Source: DASUAL01 sp035763805 (lineage in GTDB: Bacteria > Gemmatimonadota > Gemmatimonadetes > Gemmatimonadales > GWC2-71-9). From it: DNA of 36,900 nt. The notes below the pieces were generated by a model that was given only the letters and a program-made list of their open reading frames with translations, made no database searches and was not told the DNA's origin. The DNA lies in the NCBI GenBank assembly GCA_035763805.1, contig DASUAL010000057.1, forward strand, positions 1 through 36,900. The letters are read 5' to 3'. Positions 1-5,922 of this stretch are shown here, piece after piece (the stretch's first letter is position 1; each line of letters starts with the position of its first letter). Made by a program: the position numbers and the translations under genes.

Positions 1-96
1 GACCTGTGGGGGGCGACGTCCTACTCGCCGCACATCACGCGGCCGATCACCGGAAGTTCGAGAGCGGAGGGGTTCCGCCCGCCTGAGCTGTCAGGT

Positions 97-128
97 GTCG
101 TGTCGGGATACTGTTCGCTTGCTGTCAG
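97..128 (+). repeat. Repeat copy 1
   Basis: Most diverged at its left end: the GTGGCGAGTGG lead is missing and the first word reads GTGTC. The CTGTT and CTGTC words keep the 11-bp steps, and the copy ends with TTGCTGTCAG. Confidence 0.65.
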
Positions 129-501
129 ACCCATCCGCCGCCGGACGTCCGGTGCCCGCGCCCAGGGCGGCGCGGCGCTGCCCGGCGCCTCGCGAAGCCG
201 GACCGCAAGGGACGACGGCCTCACCCGGACGCGGTTCGCGTTCCACTCAAACGACCAGTCCGCTGAAAACGAGCCGTCCGCTTTCTCGCTCGACGCTCCC
301 CCCCCGGCGCGCGTGGCGCGAACGTAGTCGCGCGACTGGCGGGACGGATCCGAACCGTAACTGCGCCCTCTCCTTGAGCGCGGCACATTCGACCGGAACG
401 AGCAGTGGTTTGGCGCTGGTCCCAGCACGGCGCGCGAGGGACGAGGCGCTGCCCTCGGCGTAGACAATCACCACGTCTGGTTAGGGCCGTTTCCCTCACG
501 A

Positions 502-541
502 GTGGCGAGTGGCTGTCGGGATACTGTGCGATTGCTGTCAG
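502..541 (+). repeat. Repeat copy 2
   Basis: A well-preserved copy with the GTGGCGAGTGG lead, words CTGTC, CTGTG and CTGTC at 11-bp steps, and the TTGCTGTCAG end. Confidence 0.8.
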
Positions 542-734
542 CGAGACGAGGGGAGGTCGCATGCAGTTCAATGGCCGCATCGAATGTCGGGAAACGCACC
601 GAGAGAGCTCCTCACCGGCGCGAAACCAGCGCTATTACTCGATCACGTCTGCGACGTGGCGCGGAAGCCTTTTACGGTGACAGACTCGTCCCACAGGAGC
701 GGAGCAATCCGTTCCGAGACCACGGCGGGTATCG

Positions 735-774
735 GTGGCGAGTGGCTGTCGGGATACTGTGGTATTGCTGTCAG
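735..774 (+). repeat. Repeat copy 3
   Basis: Nearly identical to copy 2, differing only within the second spacer (GGTATTG instead of GCGATTG after the middle CTGT). Confidence 0.8.
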
Positions 775-979
775 CGATGAGGAGGGCGGTGCCCGCTGGT
801 CCGTCACTCCAGGCAGGTGCCGGAAACGCCTCGCGAAGTCGATCGCCGGTGAGAAGCAACGCTGAGACTACTCTGTCGATGTCGATTCAGCGACATTGCT
901 GCGGAAGTCTCGACGTGCCGAAGTCGTGGACTACGTGCGTCATCGCGTTCCCCGACATTGCAGGCGCACGACCGGGCAG

Positions 980-1019
980 GTGGCGAGTGGCTGTCGCTAT
1001 ACTGTGCAATTGCTGTCAG
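980..1019 (+). repeat. Repeat copy 4
   Basis: Same lead and end as copies 2 and 3, but the first spacer reads CGCTATA instead of CGGGATA. Copies 5 and 6 share this change except for the final base, which makes copies 4 to 6 a subfamily. Confidence 0.8.
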
Positions 1020-1135
1020 AGACTGGCGCCGCCCCAATACGCGCTCGTCACGCACGTCGACGAGCACCGGTTCCCAGTGATCGCCGCGTCACCAGCTCCC
1101 CGACACCGGCTGCGACCCCTGCTTGACAGAGCGAG

Positions 1136-1186
1136 GAATCGCAACGTGTGTCGGGCAGTCGCGTGTGAAATGAGAACGGCCCTGCC
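1136..1186 (+). repeat. Second shared block, copy in unit 4
   Basis: Begins GAATCGCAACGTGTGTCGGG and continues through GTGAAATGAGAA to a CCCTGCC. It lies 156 bp after the start of repeat copy 4. It matches 1466-1517 over its whole length, and 1786-1809 over its first two dozen bases. Confidence 0.65.
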
Positions 1187-1350
1187 TACCCTGTCCATCG
1201 GCGCAGGGTATTGCCGTTCATCCCCCCGGCGATGACAACGCTGGCGTGCTAAGCACGTGGGCAGCCCCGTAAGGCCCTGCAAACAGGGCGGCCCAATCAC
1301 TACAGCTCGGCAGAAGGACGTCGCCCATGTCCAGCTCGCGAACGCCGTGC

Positions 1351-1391
1351 GATGACGAATGGCTGTCGCTATGCTGTGCGATCGCTGTCAG
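1351..1391 (+). repeat. Repeat copy 5
   Basis: The lead has changed to GATGACGAATGG. The three words and their 11-bp steps are intact, and the end reads TCGCTGTCAG. Confidence 0.78.
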
Positions 1392-1465
1392 GGCTGGCGG
1401 CGCCCTCTCTTGGCACGCACTTCCAGCCGACGTGTCTCGGGATTGGGGGCGCGGCCACCAGCCCC

Positions 1466-1517
1466 AATCAGAACGGCGTGGTGGGGCAGTCACGCGTGAA
1501 ATGAGAATCGCCTTGCC
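1466..1517 (+). repeat. Second shared block, copy in unit 5
   Basis: Begins AATCAGAACGGCGTGG, has GGGGCAGTCACGCGTGAAAT, then AGAATCGCCTTGCC. It lies 115 bp after the start of repeat copy 5 and aligns with the block at 1136. Confidence 0.65.
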
Positions 1518-1674
1518 CGTACCGACCGTCGGGCCAGCGGGGGCTGTCCTTCATGCCCGACACGACGAGCCACGATGACGTGGGAGGCGCCCATTCAGGT
1601 ATGTGACAACCGGCCCACGGCGCGCCCCGGGATCACTAGAAGGTCGGCCAGCGTTCAGCTCGCCACCGCCACGT

Positions 1675-1714
1675 GATGACAAATGGCTGTCGCTATGCTG
1701 TGCGACTAAATGTC
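1675..1714 (+). repeat. Repeat copy 6
   Basis: The lead GATGACAAATGG matches copy 5. The first two words are intact at an 11-bp step. The third is degraded (AATGTCAC) and shifted by one base. This copy lies about 55 bp from the stop codon of the cyclase pseudogene, on its downstream side. Confidence 0.75.
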
Positions 1715-1767
1715 ACGCGCCGACGGCCGCAAAAGCTCGCACCGGGAAGCTCCCGATGCCCCTCACC

Positions 1768-2514
1768 TTACACCGGGACCGCGAAGAATCGGAACGGTGT
1801 GTCGGGCAGCTCGCCTAGGTTGCGCCGGTGCTCGACAACCGGGATCCCCGCCCCGAGTAGCATCGTGTGCGCGGGGCGTGCACCGTCTTCGTCGTCGTCC
1901 AGGTTGAGGGAATCGATGCCCACGAGCGTTGCTCCGGTGGAGACAAGATACGCGGCGGCGTCATGGGTGAGGAAGGATGCCCGGCCCCGTACCGCTCGGT
2001 GCGCCAGTGCGCATCCCACCCGGTGTGCACGAGCACCGCCTTGCGCTTCACGTCGCGACTGCGGAACCACGACGCATCGAGGGCGCGGCCGGGCCGCGCG
2101 GTCGCGCGGATCACGATGCCGTCGAGGTCGGCGACGGCTTCGAGTGGATAGTCCGCGATGTCCTCCCCGCCCTCGTAGCGGTGGAAGGGCGTGTCGATGT
2201 AGGTCCCGGTGTTCGCGAGCATCTCGACCTTGCCCACGTGGAACGTCGTCCCGGCGGCGTAACGGGTCCGCGACGCGTCGCGCGACAGCCAGTCGGAGAT
2301 GACCGGTACCGGAAGCCCATGGTACGTGACCATCCCGTGCTCGATGACGTGGCTCACGTCCACGAGTCGGCGACCGCCGACACTCACCGCGGCTCGATCC
2401 AGACGAGCAACCTCCCGCAACGCCACGTCCCGCGATCTCGGGCGTCGTGACGCGCGTCTCGTTCACACAGACTCGTTTCGCGCGACTGAAACGCTCTGCC
2501 ACTGGTCCGCTCAT
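1768..2514 (-). pseudogene. Cyclase-family (kynurenine formamidase-like) gene, frameshifted
   Basis: The product belongs to the cyclase family (PF04199), metal-dependent hydrolases that act on formamides and related cyclic amides; the substrate cannot be told. The core is read in one frame from about 2426 to 1976. It has the start RRLVDVSHVIEHG, the metal-site region ANTGTYIDTPFHRY (a variant of the family HxGTHxDxPxH) and the VLVHTGWDAHWRTERY stretch. The rest of the domain (FLTHDAAAYLV, GIDSLNLDDDEDGARPAH, PVVEHRRNLGELPD) continues in another frame after a one-base loss near 1975. It stops at FRFFAVPV, earlier than many relatives, which carry some 15 more residues. The ATG at 2514 overlaps the stop of the upstream gene as ATGA but is in the frame of the C-terminal part, so a second, compensating shift near 2426 is implied. 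If the true start is the GTG at 2426, only one shift is needed. Confidence 0.8.
1786..1815 (+). repeat. Second shared block, copy inside the cyclase 3' end
   Basis: Reads GAATCGGAACGGTGTGTCGG followed by GCAG, and matches 1136-1159 at nearly every base with one length difference. It lies 111 bp after the start of repeat copy 6. On the minus strand these bases encode the GELPDTPFRF stretch of the cyclase, so a coding segment and the array share sequence. Confidence 0.6.
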
Positions 2515-2849
2515 GACATCAGGCGTCGGCCCACGAGGATGCGAGTCCACGGTTCCGGAGTGCCGCTATCCGGAACGAGCTCGATCACGAAATGGCCGCG
2601 CAGGGTCCGCTCGTCGTCGACCTCCAGCCCCGGGCCTTTCTTCCGCAGGATGCGATCAGCGGTGGTCGCCAGCCGGCACCAGGAGGCACGTTGTCCGCCT
2701 CGCGCGACTTCGGCGTCACGTCGTCGTACGTCGCGGCCAGAGACAGGCTGCGGTAGATGCCAGAGACACGGCCGCTCACGCACGACGGTGATCGGCCCGA
2801 TGAAGTTCCGGGATCCGGCCGCACTGGTTGCTACGAGCTGCACCTGCAC
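2511..2849 (-). pseudogene. Unknown small gene, probably frameshifted
   Basis: A strong ribosome binding site (AGAGGAG) sits six bases before a GTG start at 2849, and this GTG shares one base with the stop of the upstream gene (TAGTG). The frame opens with QVQLVATSAAGSRNFIGPI and ends with a protein-like stretch (RTLRGHFVIELVP, PWTRILVGRRLMS). The middle of this frame is arginine-rich and poor. Between about 2767 and 2687 another frame reads far better (GIYRSLSLAATYDDVTPKS). I infer two compensating indels, or sequencing errors, in what was one gene of about 112 codons. The family is not recognised. Its stop overlaps the ATG of the cyclase as ATGA, so it was translated in coupling with it. 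Confidence 0.45.
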
Positions 2850-3025
2850 TACGTCTCCTCTGCGGCGTCCCCCAGAGTTGGCAGGTGCCGCTCGCGCGTT
2901 TGCGTACGCAAGTGCCGAAGCAGGCGCTTGAGCGTCCACTGTCTCGCAACGAAGCTCCGGTAAGCGTCGGGATCGACGGGCGAGAGACCCGTTGTCGCCG
3001 GTGACCGCGTGACGGGCGGCGTCAC
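2849..3025 (-). CDS. Small hypothetical protein (58 aa)
   Basis: A GTG start ten bases after the stop of the DUF4253 gene opens a 58-codon frame. It contains a basic, probably helical segment (FVARQWTLKRLLRHLRTQ) and ends with GDAAEET. No signal peptide, membrane segment or known domain is visible. The case for it rests on position: it fills the gap between two genes of the same strand exactly, and its stop overlaps the start of the next frame as TAGTG, with a strong Shine-Dalgarno sequence for that next gene inside its last codons. The frame stays open upstream to 3166, but that part overlaps the DUF4253 gene and is low-complexity. It could also be a decayed remnant like its downstream neighbours. 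Confidence 0.4.
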   Translation of the reverse strand: MTPPVTRSPATTGLSPVDPDAYRSFVARQWTLKRLLRHLRTQTRERHLPTLGDAAEET

Positions 3026-3035
3026 GTCGCCACGA

Positions 3036-4517
3036 CTAGTCCCACCAACAGTAGAGCGCCTTCGACTTCCGCAGCTCGGCCGCGAGCGCTTCCACCGTTG
3101 CCGTTCCCTGATCCACGATATCGGGACAGAACGCGTAGAACCGCCGTGCGAGCGCCGCCGCGTCACCGATCCCGCCCGTGAACCGACCCTCGATCCAGTC
3201 GAAGCCGATTCCCGTCAGCACGAAGGGTTGGTCACGCTCGAGCGCGCGTAGCCACCCAACGATACTGTCGGGCCCGATGTCGTAGTTCCACCCGTTGGTA
3301 CCCATGAGCACGAGGATCTCGTACGGGTCAGCTCGCGGAAACAACGCGACGCGATCGGGCTGACCCTCGATGCCGAACCGTTGCTCCGAGCGGAACAGAT
3401 AGAACCCCTTCTCGAGAAACCGCGGTTGGGCCGCGGCGACGAATCCCGCGGCGCGTGTCGAGGCGACGTCCACCGCGACGCCCTCCGTGACCAGCGAATC
3501 CCCGAGAGAGTCGGTGCCGATCAGGGGCGTCGCGGCCGCGCCCGCAAGTCGTTCGAGCGCTTGCACGGCTCTGGCGAACGTACCCGGCACGACGAAGTCC
3601 CGAGGAAGAGTCACGGGGTCGGCTCGCGACAGCCCCGGGAACCTGGACAGGAGTGAATTCCCGAAATAGGTCAGTGCCAACACGGCGGCGACCAAGAGCA
3701 GCAGCCAGGGGATCGAGTAGCGCGTACGAGGCTGGGCGATCGGGCGGGCGTCGGGGCCCTCCATGTCGAGGTCTCTCAGGATCTGGGCGGCGCGTCGACG
3801 GAGGCGTGCCTTCCTTATTCTGGTGAATGGCGGCAAGAGCCTCCACGTCATCACCCACGCGCCTGAGAACGTAGGTCGGAACACCCCGGCGTGGTCGTCC
3901 CGCCGCCAGGTGCCGGCCTCGACCTGCTCCGTCAACTCCCGCGTCAGCGCCTCGCTCAGGAAGCGCGCCGGATCCCCTTGATGCTCGAACGAGCTCACTT
4001 CCACTCCCCGGTAGTGCCGCCCCAGGTAGGCCCGCTTGATGCCGCAGAGGCGAGCCGGATCCCGCACATCGAGGAACTGCACCACGGCGCGCGGCGGCCG
4101 CGGGGCGAATGAACCCAACCGCGGACTGTTGTTGACCGAAAGGGAGCGGCCGTCGCGGAACTTCGTGGGCAGCTCTACATAGCTCGCCACGATGCGCGCC
4201 GGACGCGCTGCCGAGAACACCGTGATCGCGAGGGCGAGCTCGGCGGTCGCCGGGTTCTCCAGCAGCCCGACCCGCACGCCGACGTGCGTCACCTGGCCGG
4301 TCTGGAACAGATCCGCGACGACCCGGAACCCCTCCGTGGCAAGGGCTTCGCAGGTCTGGCGCATTGCCGCCGCCACGTCCTCCGGCACAGTATGCCGCCC
4401 CGGGTCGAAGGGCTGGAACAGCGGGCGGGCGCTCGGCCTCTGGGTGAGCCATACAACGATCGGGCCGAGCCAGTAGGGGCTCAGCAAGGCGGCAAGCCAG
4501 AAGAAGAGGTAGATCAC
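3036..4517 (-). CDS. Membrane-anchored DUF4253 protein
   Basis: A 493-residue protein. Residues 1-25 form a hydrophobic segment (FFWLAALLSPYWLGPIVVWL), followed by an unassigned soluble region of about 240 residues. A second membrane segment lies near residue 280 (IPWLLLLVAAVLALTYFG). The last 110 or so residues are a DUF4253 domain, recognised from GTNGWNYDIGPDSIVGWL, LTGIGFDWIEGRF, FCPDIVDQGT and the terminal LYCWWD. DUF4253 has no established activity. The GTG start overlaps the stop of the TetR gene as GTGA, so the two are co-translated, and the regulator probably controls this gene. The fusion to a membrane-spanning N-terminal part is unusual to my knowledge, as DUF4253 proteins are usually soluble. 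Which side of the membrane the domain faces cannot be told with confidence. Confidence 0.85.
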   Translation of the reverse strand: MIYLFFWLAALLSPYWLGPIVVWLTQRPSARPLFQPFDPGRHTVPEDVAAAMRQTCEALATEGFRVVADLFQTGQVTHVGVRVGLLENPATAELALAITVFSAARPARIVASYVELPTKFRDGRSLSVNNSPRLGSFAPRPPRAVVQFLDVRDPARLCGIKRAYLGRHYRGVEVSSFEHQGDPARFLSEALTRELTEQVEAGTWRRDDHAGVFRPTFSGAWVMTWRLLPPFTRIRKARLRRRAAQILRDLDMEGPDARPIAQPRTRYSIPWLLLLVAAVLALTYFGNSLLSRFPGLSRADPVTLPRDFVVPGTFARAVQALERLAGAAATPLIGTDSLGDSLVTEGVAVDVASTRAAGFVAAAQPRFLEKGFYLFRSEQRFGIEGQPDRVALFPRADPYEILVLMGTNGWNYDIGPDSIVGWLRALERDQPFVLTGIGFDWIEGRFTGGIGDAAALARRFYAFCPDIVDQGTATVEALAAELRKSKALYCWWD

Positions 4518-4906
4518 GAGCCCTCGCTCGGTGCGACGGGGGCCGGAGGTAGCACCCGCCCCAATATCCGGAGTAGTTGCCCTTCCAGTGCCCCTCCATC
4601 AGGTGCCTCGGCGAGCACGACGGCGAAGCGTCGCCGGAGCAGAGGATCGCGCATGGCGTGGGCTGCGAATTGCAGCGTGAGCGGAATGAACCACGGCGCG
4701 TGGCGCGCCCCGGCGCCCGCCCGCGCGACGGCAGCGTACTGCTCGAACAGGGCGAGAAGAAAGGCACCTTTGGATGGGAACTGCCGGTAAATCGCCCCCT
4801 TTGTGAAGCCCGCGGTCTGCGCTACTTCGTCCAGCGTCGCTAGCTCGATGCCGCGCTCGGCGAAAACGGTCAATCCAGCCTGAATGAGGAGGACGCGGGT
4901 CTCCAT
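4514..4906 (-). CDS. TetR-family transcriptional regulator, short
   Basis: A 130-residue protein. The N-terminal helix-turn-helix is clear: GLTVFAERGIELATLDEVAQ, then AGFTKGAIYRQFPSKGAFLL, which is the TetR recognition-helix signature. The ligand-binding half is short, as typical members have about 190-200 residues, so the pocket may be incomplete. I chose the ATG at 4906 because GGAGG lies seven bases upstream. An in-frame ATG at 4933 lacks such a site. A sigma70-like promoter lies at 4942-4969 and palindromes lie beyond it, which suggests autoregulation. The gene is first in an apparent operon with the DUF4253 protein, two small genes and the cyclase. The effector is unknown. Confidence 0.9.
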   Translation of the reverse strand: METRVLLIQAGLTVFAERGIELATLDEVAQTAGFTKGAIYRQFPSKGAFLLALFEQYAAVARAGAGARHAPWFIPLTLQFAAHAMRDPLLRRRFAVVLAEAPDGGALEGQLLRILGRVLPPAPVAPSEGS

Positions 4907-4941
4907 TTTGCGCCTCCGACGTACGATACCCATAAGAATCT

Positions 4942-4969
4942 ATGATACTACGTGGAATCCAGGCCGCAA
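4942..4969 (-). promoter_or_regulatory. Candidate promoter of the tetR operon
   Basis: On the minus strand TTGCGG (4964-4969) and TATCAT (4942-4947) are separated by 16 bp, a fair sigma70-type match. Transcription would start near 4935, about 30 bases before the ATG. Confidence 0.45.
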
Positions 4970-4984
4970 CTCTGTGACGATTTC

Positions 4985-5002
4985 AGATACCTATCGGTAT
5001 CT
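4985..5002. promoter_or_regulatory. 18-bp inverted repeat, candidate TetR operator
   Basis: AGATACC, a TATC spacer and GGTATCT form a perfect 7-bp inverted repeat. It sits 15 bp upstream of the tetR promoter. Further GATAC half-sites occur at 4925-4929 and 4944-4948, inside the promoter and leader. That clustering is what one expects of an autoregulated TetR gene, but binding is inferred. Confidence 0.45.
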
Positions 5003-5019
5003 CAAGAGAACCTCATCCC

Positions 5020-5031
5020 TTGGCATGCCAA
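5020..5031. promoter_or_regulatory. 12-bp perfect palindrome
   Basis: TTGGCATGCCAA is a perfect palindrome in the intergenic region between tetR and the divergent zinc-ribbon gene. It differs from the GATAC motif, so if it is a site it is for another protein. Confidence 0.3.
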
Positions 5032-5131
5032 TACGGTCCGCCCACGGTGTGACGTTTCCAATTGCGCCACAGGCCCGTATGCACCACACATTGGACCGCG
5101 CCCCATACACCCGCTAACTAGGAGGGAGTCC

Positions 5132-5911
5132 GTGAGCGACCAGCCAGCCGGGACCCCGGCCGGAGGGAACCTGCAGTTCGAGCGCGCCGAGCGCGCCGGC
5201 GCGGCCCCCGGCCTCACCTGTGGCCTCTGCCAGCAGCCCATCGCGGCGTCCTATTACGAAGTGAACGGCAACGTCACCTGCCAGCGATGCCGCAATCGGG
5301 TCATGGCCGAATGGAACCGTGGATCGCCGGGCGCGCGCTTCGCGAAGGCATTGGGGTTGGGTTTTGCCGCCGCGGCGGTCGGCGCCGGCCTGTACTTCGC
5401 GATCGCAGCGCTGACGGGGTACGAGTTCGGCCTCGTTGCGATCGTGGTGGGACTGCTGGTGGGCGGCGCGGTGCGCAAGGGCTCGAATGGGCGGGGGGGC
5501 TGGCGCTATCAGGCGCTCGCGCTCTTTCTCACCTACACCGCCGTGGTGGTGACCGATTCCTCGATGATCGCCCGCGAGTTGAGCGAGGAAATCAGCGCAC
5601 GTGCCGATTCCCTCCAGGCAGGGGACACCACCCTGGCGACCCTGGCGACGGCCGGCGTGAGCGCGGGGCTCACCGCCCCTGCCGACGGTGCGCTCGGGAG
5701 GGGCTCCGAGCCGGGGACGGCGGGCCTGCTCGTTGGTCTGGCGCTGCTCACCGTGCTCGCGTACGCGGCTCCGATCATGATCGGCATCGCGAGCCCGATC
5801 CACTTATTGATCGCCGGGTTCGCCTTGTACGAGGCATGGAAGCTGAACAAGGGGGCGGAGCTGCGTGTGACCGGCCCGTATCGGGCCGTTTCGGGCGCGG
5901 CACCGGCGTAG
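5132..5911 (+). CDS. Zinc-ribbon multi-pass membrane protein
   Basis: A 259-residue protein of unknown function. A GTG start at 5132 follows GGAGGG at a proper distance. The frame is open further upstream, but the start is set by that site. Residues 30-55 hold a zinc ribbon with two CxxC pairs (CGLC, CQRC). Then come two membrane segments (LGLGFAAAAVGAGLYFAIAA, FGLVAIVVGLLVGGAV), a third near ALALFLTYTAVVV, and two near the C-terminus (LLVGLALLTVLAYAAPIMIG, HLLIAGFALYEAW). The gene is divergent from tetR and followed after 11 bases by a zinc-ribbon site-2 protease gene, so the two probably form a unit. The ribbon makes it resemble cytoplasmic-face zinc-ribbon membrane proteins, but I cannot name a function. 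Confidence 0.85.
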   Translation: MSDQPAGTPAGGNLQFERAERAGAAPGLTCGLCQQPIAASYYEVNGNVTCQRCRNRVMAEWNRGSPGARFAKALGLGFAAAAVGAGLYFAIAALTGYEFGLVAIVVGLLVGGAVRKGSNGRGGWRYQALALFLTYTAVVVTDSSMIARELSEEISARADSLQAGDTTLATLATAGVSAGLTAPADGALGRGSEPGTAGLLVGLALLTVLAYAAPIMIGIASPIHLLIAGFALYEAWKLNKGAELRVTGPYRAVSGAAPA

Positions 5912-5922
5912 GGGCTTTCTCG

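Larger units (their letters stand above)
97..1714. repeat. Dispersed array of six diverged repeat units
   Basis: Six copies of one element start near 97, 502, 735, 980, 1351 and 1675, giving start-to-start distances of 405, 233, 245, 371 and 324 bp. All lie in the same orientation. The best preserved copies begin with GTGGCGAGTGG and end with TTGCTGTCAG. The core consists of three CTGTS words (CTGTC, CTGTG, CTGTC) whose starts are exactly 11 bp apart, so all three face the same side of the helix. Similarity extends beyond the core: units 2 and 3 align over much of their length (for example 589-660 with 825-915), and units 4 and 5 share a separate block. The array is too degenerate and too widely spaced to be a CRISPR. 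Its function is unknown to me. Candidates are protein-binding sites, a small-RNA family, or relics of tandem duplication. Confidence 0.75.
1..1767. other. 1.8-kb gene-poor region occupied by a degenerate repeat array
   Basis: No open frame here reads like a protein. The candidate frames are short, arginine/serine/proline-rich and typical of chance frames in GC-rich DNA, and none has a recognisable domain or a good ribosome binding site. What the stretch does hold is six copies of a roughly 40-bp element, annotated separately, and between them longer segments that can be aligned with each other in part. It lies directly downstream of the cyclase pseudogene. I see no tRNA, rRNA, transposase or integrase gene in it. 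Bases 1-96 contain nothing I can assign. Confidence 0.7.

Noticed and set aside
21..467. 148-codon minus-strand ORF as a gene
   Set aside because: It is low-complexity (arginine, serine, proline), has no ribosome site, and runs through the repeat array with competing frames equally open.
97..1714. CRISPR array
   Set aside because: The repeats are degenerate, the gaps are 190-370 bp and vary widely, and no cas gene is present.
97..1714. Integron gene-cassette array with attC sites
   Set aside because: I could not find paired RYYYAAC and GTTRRRY core sites around the repeats, there is no integrase, and the gaps hold no cassette-like ORFs.
97..1714. LexA/SOS boxes (CTGT-N8-ACAG)
   Set aside because: The CTGT words are direct repeats at 11 bp, not the inverted CTGT...ACAG arrangement.
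1768..2550. Programmed ribosomal frameshifting in the cyclase
   Set aside because: There is no slippery heptamer or following structure at 1975, and a neighbouring gene is broken as well, so decay or sequence error is simpler.
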